Below, piece by piece: positions 8,965 through 18,299 of a stretch of 64,000 nt of DNA. Made by a program: the position numbers and the translations under genes. Origin of the DNA: Actinorugispora endophytica. GTDB taxonomy: Bacteria > Actinomycetota > Actinomycetes > Streptosporangiales > Streptosporangiaceae. How positions within the stretch are numbered: the first letter of the stretch is position 1; every line of letters starts with the position of its first letter. The stretch is from assembly GCF_004363075.1 (NCBI RefSeq), contig NZ_SNYN01000011.1, forward strand, positions 1-64,000, read 5' to 3'. Below the pieces are notes generated by a model that was not told where the DNA came from, ran no database searches, and was given only the letters and a program-made list of their open reading frames with translations.

Positions 8965-10551
8965 CTACTCCCACTCGATGGTGCCCGGTGGCTTGCTGGT
9001 CACGTCGAGGGTGACGCGGTTGATCTCACGGACCTCGTTGGTGATCCGGTTGGAGATCGTCGCGAGCACGTCGTAGGGGACCCGGGACCAGTCGGCGGTC
9101 ATGGCGTCCTCGCTGCTGACCGGGCGCAGGACGACCGGGTGCCCGTAGGTGCGTCCGTCACCCTGCACGCCCACCGAGCGCACGTCCGCCAGCAGCACCA
9201 CCGGGCACTGCCAGATGTCGCGGTCGAGCCCGGCGCGGGACAGCTCCTCCCGGGCGATGGCGTCGGCCTCGCGCAGGACGGCCAGGCGTTCGGCGGTGAC
9301 CTCGCCGATGATGCGGATGCCCAGGCCGGGGCCGGGGAACGGCTGGCGCCACACCATCTCGGCGGGCAGGCCCAGCTCCTCGCCGACGCGGCGGACCTCG
9401 TCCTTGAACAGCTCGCGCAGCGGCTCCACCAGGGTGAACTGGAGGTCGTCGGGCAGGCCGCCGACGTTGTGGTGCGACTTGATGTTGGCGGTTCCGGTGC
9501 CACCGCCGGACTCCACCACGTCCGGGTACAGGGTGCCCTGCACCAGGAACTCGACCTCCTCGTCGTCCGCTCCCGCCTCGGCGACGATCTCGCGGGCCGC
9601 CTGCTCGAAGACGCGGATGAACTCGCGGCCGATGATCTTGCGCTTCTCCTCGGGGTCGGTGACCCCGGAGAGCGCGGTGAGGAAGCGCTCCTGGGCGTCC
9701 ACGACCTTGAGGGTGGTGCCGGTGGCGGCGACGTAGTCCTTCTCGACCTGCTCGGCCTCGCCCTTGCGCAGCAGCCCGTGGTCGACGAACACGCAGGTCA
9801 GCTGGTCCCCGACGGCTCGCTGGACGAGGGCTCCGGCCACGGCGGAGTCGACGCCGCCGCTCAGGCCGCAGATGACCCGCTTGGTGCCGACCTCGGCGCG
9901 GATGCGCTCGACCTGCTCCTCGACGATGTTGACCATGGTCCAGGTGGGACGGCAGCCCGCGCCCTCGTACAGGAAGTGCCGCAGGACGTCCTGGCCGTGC
10001 TCGCTGTGCAGGACCTCGGGATGGAACTGGACGCCGAAGAGGCCGCGGCCGGTGTCCTCCATCGCGGCCACGGGGGCTCCCCCGGTGCTGCCGACGACCC
10101 GGAAGCCCTCCGGGGCCTCGGACACGGCGTCGCCGTGCGACATCCACACCGACTGGCTGGTGGGCAGCGTGTGGAACAGGACGCTGTCGGCGGCGGTCTC
10201 GATCCCGGTGCGGCCGAACTCCGACCGGCCGGTCCTGGCGACGGTGCCGCCGAGCGAGCGCGCCATGACCTGGAAGCCGTAGCAGATTCCGAAGGTGGGC
10301 ACACCGGTCTCGAACAGCCCCTCGGGCGCCTGCGGGGCGCCGTCGGCGTAGACCGAGGAGGGGCCACCGGACAGGATGATGGCCTTGGGGTTCTTGGCGA
10401 GCATCTCCCCGACCGGCATGGTCGAGGGAACGATCTCGCTGTAGACATGGCATTCGCGCACCCGTCGCGCGATCAGCTGCGCGTACTGCGCACCGAAGTC
10501 CACGACGAGAACGGTGTCGAACGTGCTGTCGGGAGCACCGGCAACGGACAC
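8965..10551 (-). CDS. guaA: GMP synthase (glutamine-hydrolysing)
   Basis: It converts XMP to GMP using glutamine and ATP, the last step of GMP synthesis. The 528-residue protein has an N-terminal class I glutamine amidotransferase domain (about 13-205) with the nucleophile Cys90 in GICYGFQ and the His-Glu pair in [12 protein letters not shown]. The ATP pyrophosphatase domain has the P-loop SGGVDSAV near residue 236. The C-terminal dimerisation domain ends in KPPGTIEWE, the invariant XMP-binding tail. Length and ends are typical. A -10-like TAGACT (10596-10601, read leftward) sits 45 nt upstream. guaB and guaB3 lie 18 kb away. Confidence 0.97.
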   Translation of the reverse strand: MSVAGAPDSTFDTVLVVDFGAQYAQLIARRVRECHVYSEIVPSTMPVGEMLAKNPKAIILSGGPSSVYADGAPQAPEGLFETGVPTFGICYGFQVMARSLGGTVARTGRSEFGRTGIETAADSVLFHTLPTSQSVWMSHGDAVSEAPEGFRVVGSTGGAPVAAMEDTGRGLFGVQFHPEVLHSEHGQDVLRHFLYEGAGCRPTWTMVNIVEEQVERIRAEVGTKRVICGLSGGVDSAVAGALVQRAVGDQLTCVFVDHGLLRKGEAEQVEKDYVAATGTTLKVVDAQERFLTALSGVTDPEEKRKIIGREFIRVFEQAAREIVAEAGADDEEVEFLVQGTLYPDVVESGGGTGTANIKSHHNVGGLPDDLQFTLVEPLRELFKDEVRRVGEELGLPAEMVWRQPFPGPGLGIRIIGEVTAERLAVLREADAIAREELSRAGLDRDIWQCPVVLLADVRSVGVQGDGRTYGHPVVLRPVSSEDAMTADWSRVPYDVLATISNRITNEVREINRVTLDVTSKPPGTIEWE

Positions 10552-10654
10552 GTAACGGCCTTCCAGCAGGTGGATATGACTTTGGGATCACTGCCAGTCT
10601 AGTGCGGCCCCGGAGGGGTTCGCCGATGCGGGCGCGGCGTCCGCCCTTCTCACC

Positions 10655-10710
10655 GATCGTGGCCTTCTCGGGGGCTCAACCGTCTCCGAGACCCCGAGAA
10701 GGCCACGATC
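10655..10710 (-). repeat. Dispersed hairpin element, copy A
   Basis: A perfect 19-bp inverted repeat (10655-10673 with 10692-10710) around an 18-nt loop. Both arm sequence and loop match copies at 15981-16046 and 28548-28604. The shared minus-strand loop core is TCTCGGARACGGTTGAG, which marks this as a homologous family and not an unrelated palindrome. Confidence 0.75.
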
Positions 10711-10890
10711 AGCGAGGAGGCCACCGCCGCCTCGTCGTCACGCCGGGTACTAGGGAGGCTCCGGCGCGAGGGTGTTTGGCGTGCTGGTGCTCCGGGTGGG
10801 TCTTTCGGCCTCACGCCACGCGGATCGCGGGGTCACGGCGGGCGGGGGCCGGGGCCGCGCTCATGATGTCCGTTTCGCATGGTTTCCGTT

Positions 10891-10949
10891 GGTGATCTTG
10901 CTGTTTCCCCCCGAGAACCTTGGTTTCGGGGGGAAACAGCAAGATCACC
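10891..10949. repeat. Long hairpin B
   Basis: A perfect 24-bp inverted repeat (10891-10914 with 10926-10949). GAACC/GGTTT pairing extends into the loop and leaves almost no unpaired bases. The ends begin GGTGATCTTG, like the dispersed family, but the middle differs. Confidence 0.7.
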
Positions 10950-10985
10950 GGACATTCGAGGGCCGGTCCCGCCCCCATCCGGAAT

Positions 10986-11037
10986 GATCATGGGCTTTCC
11001 GCCCTTCCAGACCCCGAAACGGGCAGAAAGCCCACGA
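10986..11037. repeat. Imperfect long hairpin C
   Basis: The arm GATCATGGGCTTTCCGCCC pairs with GGGCAGAAAGCCCACGACC with about three mismatches. It lies 51 nt past the SpoIIE phosphatase stop on that gene's strand, so it may serve as its terminator. Confidence 0.55.
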
Positions 11038-11087
11038 CCGTCAACGGAACCACCGGTGCCCGAATCCACCCCCGCGCCGGAGGTTCC

Positions 11088-12215
11088 CTAGAACCGCGCC
11101 GCCAGGACCGCTCGGTCGTCGGGGTGGTCGCCCGGCGGGGGGACCGCCATGACGGCCGCGCACACCGACTCGGGGGTCGGATCGACCTGGTCGGCGACGA
11201 GCCGGCCCAACCGGTCGATGCCGATGTCGATGGCCTCGTCCCGGCGCTCCACCACGCCGTCCGTGTAGAGCACCAGCAGGTCGCCTGGCCCCACGGGGAC
11301 CTCGCGGCGGTGGTGGGCCTCCCCCAGCGCGCAGCCCAGCGGCGGATCGGGCGGGGCGTCCAGCACCTCGACACCACCGCCGCGCCTCAGCAGGATCGGC
11401 GGCACGTGGCCGGCGTTGCTGTAGGCGATGGTCCGCCGCGTCGGGTCGTGCACGACGTAGCACATGGTGGCCATGCTGGTCGGCAGGTAGGTGCCGATGT
11501 AGCCGTCCAGGCGGGCGGCCGCTCGGTCCGGGCGGACGTCCCCGTCCAGCGCGGTGGCGCGCAGGACGCTGCGCAGCTGCGACATGACGGCCGCCTCGGG
11601 CAGTCCGTGCCCGGCCACGTCCCCGATGACCAGGGCGGTGCGGTCGGTCCCGGCGGGGCCGGGCACGGGGAAGACGTCGTACCAGTCGCCGCCGACCTCC
11701 GCCCCGCGCGTGGTGGGCACGTAGCCCACGGCGACCCGCAGCGGGGTGCCGTCCACGCGTTCGGGCAGCAGGCTGCGTTGGAGTCCGACCGCGATCTCGT
11801 GCTCGCGGTCGATCCGGCCGCGCAGCCGGAACTCGCTCTCCCTGGCCTCGGTCAACCGCCTGAAGTGGTCGCGCCGGGCCGACGGGACCAGCCTGACCTG
11901 CACCGCGGGCTCGTCGTCCTCGACCCAGGCCGCGCGTCCGCCGAAGCAGTGGCAGCGCGTCGCGGCGCCGTCGGCCGCCCGGAGCACGAGCGAACCGGCC
12001 ACCGGGGCCGCCGAGCGGGCCCATCCGCGCAGGGCGCCGGCGATCCGGGCCGGCTCGTCCAGCACGAGGTCGTACAGGTTCGCCCCGATCCCGGCGTCGG
12101 GGCAGAGGCGGTGCATGGCGGTGTTCCGCCCGAGGAGCCTCCCCGAGAGCGACAGCAGCAGCATCGGCTCGCCGACGGCCCGGGTGATCTCGGCGAAGAG
12201 TGTGCCGATCAGCAC
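11088..12215 (-). CDS. SpoIIE/RsbU-type PP2C serine phosphatase with PAS-like domain
   Basis: A 375-residue protein phosphatase of the kind that controls anti-anti-sigma factors. Residues 1-115 look like a PAS sensor (MLLLSLSGRLLGRNTAMHRL). A short coiled linker carries the diagnostic EIAVGLQRSLLPE, and the PP2C domain (about 165-373) shows GGDWYDVF, VIGDVAGHGLPEA, LYTDGVVER and DDRAVLAARF with metal-binding aspartates. The open frame extends to 12503, but that part is a shadow of the upstream gene. I use GTG 12215, which overlaps that gene's TGA, so the two are coupled. No anti-sigma partner is nearby. Confidence 0.85.
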   Translation of the reverse strand: MLIGTLFAEITRAVGEPMLLLSLSGRLLGRNTAMHRLCPDAGIGANLYDLVLDEPARIAGALRGWARSAAPVAGSLVLRAADGAATRCHCFGGRAAWVEDDEPAVQVRLVPSARRDHFRRLTEARESEFRLRGRIDREHEIAVGLQRSLLPERVDGTPLRVAVGYVPTTRGAEVGGDWYDVFPVPGPAGTDRTALVIGDVAGHGLPEAAVMSQLRSVLRATALDGDVRPDRAAARLDGYIGTYLPTSMATMCYVVHDPTRRTIAYSNAGHVPPILLRRGGGVEVLDAPPDPPLGCALGEAHHRREVPVGPGDLLVLYTDGVVERRDEAIDIGIDRLGRLVADQVDPTPESVCAAVMAVPPPGDHPDDRAVLAARF

Positions 12216-12799
12216 GTCGGTCCGGGGACCGGGACCGCGTCGGGCGGGGAGCCGTCGGCCGACGGCGCGTTCCCGGCCGGGGACGCGGCCTCGCCGAAGT
12301 ACTCGTCGCCCCTGGCCTGCTCGGCGGTGCTGTCGCGGCGCAGGTGGATGACGACCCGGCAGGCCGGATGCCGGCGGGCGATCGTCTCGACCAGTTCGAC
12401 CTTGGCGTACCCCAGGTGGCGGGCCGTGATGTTGCCCAGCAGGCTGGAGGTCATCGTGCACAGCGACTCGACTCCGCGGACCCCGTCCCCGAACGGGCAG
12501 CACCGGTTGCCCAGGACGATGCGCTCCTCGTCCTCGGAGACCAGGTGGAAGTCGCCCTGAATCCGTCGTTCGAAGTCGATCAGGACGTCGACGACCTGGC
12601 CGCGGTCCAGGCGCTCCAGACCGGTCTCCTCCAGGTAGCGGTCGCTGACGTCGTCTCCGATCCGCTGCCCGACCAGGCCGATGTACCCGGCTGCCTCCTC
12701 CAATCCGACGACCTCTTCCAGCGCGGCGGCGAGCTCCCGCAGGAGGCGTCGCCTGAAGGCGTCACCCTCGAACGGGACCGCCGCGTCCGCAACTCGCAT
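12209..12799 (-). CDS. Methanogen-output-domain-like sensor protein
   Basis: A 196-residue protein. The segments GDDVSDRYLEETG, NRCCPFGDGVRGVESLCTMTSSLLGNI and LGYAKVELVETIARRHPACRVVIHL match my recollection of the methanogen output domain (MetOD1) family. Those proteins keep a Cys-rich CPFG segment that could bind a metal or cofactor. The last 35 residues are Pro/Gly/Ala-rich and probably disordered. The start is ATG 12799 with GGGAGG 3 nt upstream. It is coupled to the SpoIIE phosphatase, so it may act as its input or partner; that is inference. Confidence 0.68.
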   Translation of the reverse strand: MRVADAAVPFEGDAFRRRLLRELAAALEEVVGLEEAAGYIGLVGQRIGDDVSDRYLEETGLERLDRGQVVDVLIDFERRIQGDFHLVSEDEERIVLGNRCCPFGDGVRGVESLCTMTSSLLGNITARHLGYAKVELVETIARRHPACRVVIHLRRDSTAEQARGDEYFGEAASPAGNAPSADGSPPDAVPVPGPTC

Positions 12800-12997
12800 A
12801 GTCCCTCCCAAGACCGCGCGGGAGCCGTCGGCCTCTGAGGGGTTCGGGGAGTGTGACGCGGCGACGGCTCCGTGGGGAGTACGGTACGCCGCCGGTTCGC
12901 GCCTCGCAGGCGTTTTCCGGTTTTTCCCCAGATCGGAAGCGGCGGTCGGTTTTTCGGGGCGCGGTCGGTTTCCATCCGCCCCGCCGCCCCCGCCGGG

Positions 12998-14575
12998 TCA
13001 GCGCAGGCGCAGGCGCTTCATCAGGCGGGCGCTCTCGGTCAGCACCCTGGACAGGGTCTCGGCACCCATGCCGGGGGGACCGCCCAGGCCGACGAAGTGC
13101 TGGCTGGCGACGGTCTGCGGCTCGGTGTAGCACAGCAGGCCCTCCGCTCCGTGCCGTCGCCCCAGGCCGGAGCGCTTCATCCCGCCCTGGGGCGCCCCCT
13201 GGCTGGCGAACGCGGCGGCGTAGCCCTCGTTGATGTTGACGGTTCCGGCCCGGACCCGCTCGGCGATGCGGCGCCCCCGCGCCACGTCGCGGGTCCACAC
13301 GCTGGCGTTGAGGCCGTAGTCGGTGTCGTTGGCCCGCTCGACCGCCTCGTCCTCGCGGCTGAACCGGTAGACGGAGACGACCGGGCCGAAGGTCTCGTCC
13401 GCGTACAGCGACATGGACGGGTCCACGTCGGCGAGCACGGTCGGCTCGTAGAACAACGGTCCGAGGTCGGGGCGGGGGCGCCCCCCGGCCAGCACGGTCG
13501 CCCCCTTCGCGCGGGCCTCCTCCACGTGCTCGACGACCCGGTCCAGCTGGCGCCGGTGGGTGAGAGACCCCATGTCCGCGGAGTAGTCCATGTCCGCTCC
13601 GATCCGCATCGCGCGGACCGCGGCGGTGAACTCCCCGACGAAGGCGTCGTACACGGAGTCGTGCGCGTAGACGCGCTCCGTACCGACGCACAGCTGCCCG
13701 CTGCTGCCGAAGCAGGCGCGCACCGCGCCCTCGACGGTCCGGGCCAGGTCCGCGTCCTCACACACGATCATCGGGTTCTTGCCGCCGAGTTCGGCGGAGC
13801 AGCCGACGAGCCGGGACGCGGCGCGCCGGGCGATCCGGGCCCCGGTCGCCGAGGAGCCGGTGAAGGCCACGTGGTCTGCCTCGTCCACCAGCGGGTCGCC
13901 GATCTCGGCGGGGTCGCCCAGGACCGGGACCCACAACCCCTCGGGCAGTCCGGCCTCGACCATGAGGTCGATGGCCCACAGGGCGCTGAGCGCGGTCTGG
14001 GTGTCGGGCTTGGCGACGACGGCGTTGCCCGCGAGCAGTGCGGGCACGGCGTCGCCGACGGCGAGCGCCAGCGGGTAGTTCCAGGGTGTGATGACGCTTA
14101 CGACGCCCTTGGCCTGGTAGTTCACGAAGGTTCGGGTGATGACCGGGGCCGCTCCGGCGGTGCGTCTGCGGCGCAGCAGGCGCGGGGCGCGGCGGCCGTG
14201 GTGGAGGGCGAGCGAGGCGGCGTAGTAGACCTCCTCGAAAGCGTGCCGCCGGGCCTTCCCGGTCTCCAGTTGGAGGATGTCCAGGATCTCGGTCTGGCGG
14301 TCCAGGAGCAGGTCGTGGAAGCGCAGGAAGGGTTCGGCGCGCTCGCGCGGCGGCGTGGCGGCCCAGGCGCGCTGGGCGGCACGGGCCCGCGTGAAGGCCG
14401 CGGCGACGTCCTCCGCGGCACACCGGGGGAGTTCGGCCAGCGGTTCTCCGGTGAAGGGTGTCGCGGTGACGGCGGTGCGCCCGGACGCGCTCACCACGTG
14501 CCGTGCCAGCCGGTCGACCAGCCCGTCGACCGGCACTGCGGAGCCCACGACAGTGTTGTTCGTCACATCTCCCAT
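12998..14575 (-). CDS. Succinate-semialdehyde dehydrogenase-type aldehyde dehydrogenase
   Basis: An NAD(P)-dependent aldehyde dehydrogenase of 525 residues. Conserved parts in order: WNYPLALAVGDAVPALLAGNAVVAKPD (Rossmann and active-site Asn), FTGSSATGARIA, the general base in AELGGKNPMIV, the nucleophile Cys in SSGQLCVGTERV, and EETFGPV-type YADETFGPVVSVY. The overall pattern is closest to the succinic-semialdehyde dehydrogenase (GabD2-like) group of actinobacteria, feeding GABA-derived carbon into succinate. The substrate is inferred and other short aldehydes are possible. It is divergent from the FAD monooxygenase, sharing a 144-bp promoter gap. A basic tail (LMKRLRLR) ends the protein. Confidence 0.85.
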   Translation of the reverse strand: MGDVTNNTVVGSAVPVDGLVDRLARHVVSASGRTAVTATPFTGEPLAELPRCAAEDVAAAFTRARAAQRAWAATPPRERAEPFLRFHDLLLDRQTEILDILQLETGKARRHAFEEVYYAASLALHHGRRAPRLLRRRRTAGAAPVITRTFVNYQAKGVVSVITPWNYPLALAVGDAVPALLAGNAVVAKPDTQTALSALWAIDLMVEAGLPEGLWVPVLGDPAEIGDPLVDEADHVAFTGSSATGARIARRAASRLVGCSAELGGKNPMIVCEDADLARTVEGAVRACFGSSGQLCVGTERVYAHDSVYDAFVGEFTAAVRAMRIGADMDYSADMGSLTHRRQLDRVVEHVEEARAKGATVLAGGRPRPDLGPLFYEPTVLADVDPSMSLYADETFGPVVSVYRFSREDEAVERANDTDYGLNASVWTRDVARGRRIAERVRAGTVNINEGYAAAFASQGAPQGGMKRSGLGRRHGAEGLLCYTEPQTVASQHFVGLGGPPGMGAETLSRVLTESARLMKRLRLR

Positions 14576-14672
14576 GCCCGAAGCCTAGGCCATGGCCCCC
14601 GACTTGGCTACCGGCGAGTAATGCGAAGCGCGTCGGCTCTCGGGCTGGACACCGAGCGGGTGGCGGAGGTCT

Positions 14673-14693
14673 AATTTCACTACGTGATGAATT
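14673..14693. promoter_or_regulatory. AT-rich palindrome, possible operator
   Basis: AATTTCAC-TAC-GTGATGAATT is an imperfect palindrome with a perfect TCAC/GTGA core (14677-14687). It is an AT island in a 70% GC setting, 26 nt before the FAD monooxygenase start and 98 nt from the aldehyde dehydrogenase start. A MarR- or TetR-type site is plausible, but no such regulator gene is adjacent. Confidence 0.4.
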
Positions 14694-14719
14694 AATTTCC
14701 GTTCCACCAGGAGCTCGCA

Positions 14720-15961
14720 ATGACGCGAATCCAGACCTCCACCACGTGCGCGATCGCCGGCGGCGGACCCGCCGGAATCATGCTCGGACTGCTGCTCGCC
14801 CGCGCGGGCGTCGACGTCACCGTGCTGGAGAAGCACGCCGACTTCCTGCGCGACTTCCGCGGCGACACCGTCCACCCCTCCACCCTGCAACTCCTCCGGG
14901 AACTCGACCTGCTGGACGACCTCGACGCCCTGCCGCACCGCGACGTGCGGCAGATCGGGATCGGCACGGCCGACCGGCGGTTCCTGCGCGTCTCACTGGC
15001 CGACATCCCCGGTCCGCACAAGCGGATCGCGCTGATCCCCCAGTGGGACTTCCTGACCATGCTCACCGGGAGCGCCGCGCGCTACCCGGGTTTCCGGTTG
15101 CTGATGAGCTCGGAGGTCCACGGCCTCGTCGAGGAGGACGGCTCGGTGCGCGGCGTGCGCTACCGCGACGCCGACGGCGAGCACGAACTGCGGGCCGTGC
15201 TCACGGTGGCCGCCGACGGCCGCCGTTCGACCCTGCGCGAGGCCGCCGGACTGGCGCCCCTCGACCTGGGCGCGCCGATGGACGTGCTGTGGCTGCGGAT
15301 GCCCCGCGTCGCGACCGACCCCGAGGGCCTCGCCGGCCGGGTCGGCGGCGGCGGGTTCACCGCCGCCATCGACCGCGGCGACTACTGGCAGATCGCCTAC
15401 CTCGTCCCCAAGGGCTCCTACAGGGAGATCCGCGAACGCGGGATCGAACGTCTCCAGGCGTCCATCACCGGCCTCCTGCCGTTCCTGGCCGACCGGATCA
15501 CCGCCCTGGACGGCTGGGACAAGGTGGCCTTCCTCGAGGTCGGCATGGACCGGCTCCCCCGCTGGTCGGTCCCCGGGATGCTGTGCGTCGGCGACGCCGC
15601 GCACACCATGAGCCCGGTCGGCGGGGTGGGGATCAACCTGGCGGTCCAGGACGCGGTGGCCGCCGCCAACCTGCTGGCCGACCCGCTGTACCGGGCCCAG
15701 TCCGACCCCGACCGCTTCACCCGGACGCTCAACCCCGCGCTGGTGGACCGGGTGCAGCGCCGCCGGGAGCTGCCCACCAGGGGGGTCCAGCTCATCCAGC
15801 GCGTCATCCAGAGGCAGGTGATCGCGCGGGCCCTCGGCGGCGACCCCGCACCGCCCAGGGCGGTCACCGCGCTGACCTCCAGCCGCGCGTGGGGCGCCAC
15901 GCTGGGGCGCGTCCTGATGTACGGCATCACGCCGGAACACGTCCGCACCCCGGCCCGATGA
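14720..15961 (+). CDS. FAD-dependent monooxygenase (PHBH family)
   Basis: A class A flavoprotein hydroxylase of 413 residues. It has the N-terminal dinucleotide motif GGGPAG at 14-19, the second FAD/NADPH motif VAADGRRSTLREAAG (DG fingerprint) near residue 160, and the third motif VGDAAHTMSPVGGVGINLAVQDA near residue 290. It would hydroxylate an aromatic or polyketide-like substrate with NAD(P)H and O2; the substrate cannot be told. CCAGGAG precedes the ATG (14720) by a few bases. No biosynthetic cluster surrounds it, so catabolic or detoxifying use is more likely. Confidence 0.85.
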   Translation: MTRIQTSTTCAIAGGGPAGIMLGLLLARAGVDVTVLEKHADFLRDFRGDTVHPSTLQLLRELDLLDDLDALPHRDVRQIGIGTADRRFLRVSLADIPGPHKRIALIPQWDFLTMLTGSAARYPGFRLLMSSEVHGLVEEDGSVRGVRYRDADGEHELRAVLTVAADGRRSTLREAAGLAPLDLGAPMDVLWLRMPRVATDPEGLAGRVGGGGFTAAIDRGDYWQIAYLVPKGSYREIRERGIERLQASITGLLPFLADRITALDGWDKVAFLEVGMDRLPRWSVPGMLCVGDAAHTMSPVGGVGINLAVQDAVAAANLLADPLYRAQSDPDRFTRTLNPALVDRVQRRRELPTRGVQLIQRVIQRQVIARALGGDPAPPRAVTALTSSRAWGATLGRVLMYGITPEHVRTPAR

Positions 15962-15980
15962 CCGGTCCGCGGCGCTTCTC

Positions 15981-16046
15981 CCGCTGATCTTGACCTTTCC
16001 GGGCTCTCCACCGCTTCTGAGACCCCGGAAAGGTCAAGATCAGCGG
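15981..16046 (-). repeat. Dispersed hairpin element, copy D, between convergent genes
   Basis: A perfect 23-bp inverted repeat (15981-16003 with 16024-16046) and a 20-nt loop. The arm includes GCTGATCTTGACCTTTCC. It starts 18 nt after the galE stop and 20 nt after the monooxygenase stop, so it can terminate both. On the minus strand the loop matches copies A and E. Confidence 0.8.
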
Positions 16047-16063
16047 GGAGAGGGGGGACGGCC

Positions 16064-17083
<1,020 letters not shown>

Positions 17084-17163
17084 TGATCGCACCTGGAATC
17101 CAAGTAGGGGCCGCACTGGCGAAGCGACCTGCCCCTCAGCATAGGGCGTCCGCGGACGCCCGC

Positions 17164-17187
17164 CCCGTCCGGCGCGCGCCGGACGGG
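17164..17187 (-). terminator. Terminator of the DUF4097 lipoprotein gene
   Basis: A 24-nt perfect palindrome, CCCGTCCGGCGC and its complement, 17 nt after the lipoprotein stop codon. Confidence 0.6.
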
Positions 17188-17204
17188 TTCCGCCCCCGGG
17201 CCGC

Positions 17205-18149
17205 TCAGAGGACGTCGATCGATCCGTCACGGGTGGTGAGGGTGATCGCGGACTCGGCTTCGTCGCTCTCGGGGACGTCGACGGTGACCCTGCCGTCGCC
17301 GGTGGAGGTCTCGACCGCGTAGGGGCCGCTGTCGGCCGGGGTGCGCACCTCGACGGGCCCGTCGTTGGTGGACGCGTCGATGCTGTCGAAGGCCGCGGTC
17401 GCGGTGACGGCCAGCGCGCCGTCGTTGGACCTGGCCGTGAGCGTGTCGAAGACCGCGCCGGTCACCTCGATCCCGCCGTCGCTGGTCTCGGCGGCGATCG
17501 AACCGGCCTCGGCCCCGCTGAGGTCGACCCGGCCGTCGCGGGTCGTGACGGAGAGCGTGTCGGCCACCGTGTCGGTGACCTCGACCCCGCCATCGCTGGT
17601 CTCGGCGGTGACCGCTCCGGCCTCGACGCCCGAGAGGGTCACCGACCCGTCCGCGGTGTACGCGTCGACCCGCCCCGCGGCGCCCCTGATGACGACCTCG
17701 CCGTCCCTGGTCCGGGCGTCCAGGGACGCGCCGGTGCCGTCGACGGTGACGGAGCCGTCCGCGCTGTCCACCGAGACGGCCGTGCCGACCGGCACGGTGA
17801 CGGTGTAGTCGATGTCGCACCACACGAGGCCCAGCCCGCCCCCGTCGCCGCATCCCTCCGCGACGACGCCGAGGGTGCCGCCGTCCTCCGTGACGGTCTC
17901 CCCGGGGGGCGTGTCCCCCGTGTACCGCAGGACCCGCTCCACCGTCACCTCGGAGACGTCGCCGCCGGTGATGGTGACGGCGCCGTCCCTGCTGCTCAGT
18001 TCGAGGGCGTCCACACCCGTGTAGGTGTCGGTGGCGCCCTCCTCGGTCACTCCCGCCGACACGTCCACCGCGAGTCCGCACCCGGTGAGGGCCGCGACCC
18101 CGCCCACGGCGAACCCGCCCACCAGGATGCTCCGTACCGTCCGCCTCAT
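17205..18149 (-). CDS. DUF4097-family lipoprotein
   Basis: A 314-residue exported lipoprotein. The signal peptide has the lipobox LTGC with Cys24. The rest is built of repeated short beta-strand units of the form ETSDGGVEVT / TTRDGRVDLSGAEAG, about ten turns with a near 20-residue rhythm, as in the DUF4097 right-handed beta-helix family. Codon use is normal. It is monocistronic, with a terminator downstream and an inverted repeat (18206-18228) upstream. Members are often found with envelope-stress genes; the role is unknown. Confidence 0.82.
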   Translation of the reverse strand: MRRTVRSILVGGFAVGGVAALTGCGLAVDVSAGVTEEGATDTYTGVDALELSSRDGAVTITGGDVSEVTVERVLRYTGDTPPGETVTEDGGTLGVVAEGCGDGGGLGLVWCDIDYTVTVPVGTAVSVDSADGSVTVDGTGASLDARTRDGEVVIRGAAGRVDAYTADGSVTLSGVEAGAVTAETSDGGVEVTDTVADTLSVTTRDGRVDLSGAEAGSIAAETSDGGIEVTGAVFDTLTARSNDGALAVTATAAFDSIDASTNDGPVEVRTPADSGPYAVETSTGDGRVTVDVPESDEAESAITLTTRDGSIDVL

Positions 18150-18205
18150 CGCCGTTCCCGCCTCCGCCGCCCGTGTCCCGGTCTTCCCTGTTCCCTTCGA
18201 TTCTG

Positions 18206-18228
18206 TCGATCGGGGGCGCGCCGATCGA
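18206..18228. promoter_or_regulatory. Inverted repeat upstream of the lipoprotein gene
   Basis: TCGATCGG (18206-18213) and CCGATCGA (18221-18228) around a 7-nt GC spacer, 57 nt before the lipoprotein start. This could be an operator or a second hairpin after pnkp. Confidence 0.4.
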
Positions 18229-18268
18229 TGGCTCCAGCACGCTCATGGCGGGTGGGACCAGCACCACC

Positions 18269-18299
18269 GGCGGCGGGGAACCGCGTTCCCCGCCGCCGC
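18269..18299 (-). terminator. Terminator hairpin abutting the pnkp stop
   Basis: A GC-rich stem of about 12-14 bp with a 3-nt loop (CGGCGGCGGGGAAC pairs with its complement) immediately after the pnkp stop codon. The exact arm ends are uncertain by one base. Confidence 0.6.

Larger units (their letters stand above)
10552..11087. other. 536-bp intergenic gap with three long hairpins
   Basis: No credible gene. The guaA promoter lies at the left end, then three long inverted repeats (10655-10710, 10891-10949 and 10986-11037), listed separately. The segment 10711-10890 shows no other structure I can identify. Short open frames here translate the palindromes and are not genes. Confidence 0.6.

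Noticed and set aside
10552..10654. Guanine riboswitch upstream of guaA
   Set aside because: The purine-riboswitch core and P1-P3 pattern is not seen, and the leader is short.
12216..12503. Upstream extension of the SpoIIE phosphatase
   Set aside because: It lies inside the methanogen-output-domain gene in another frame and has no recognisable sequence.
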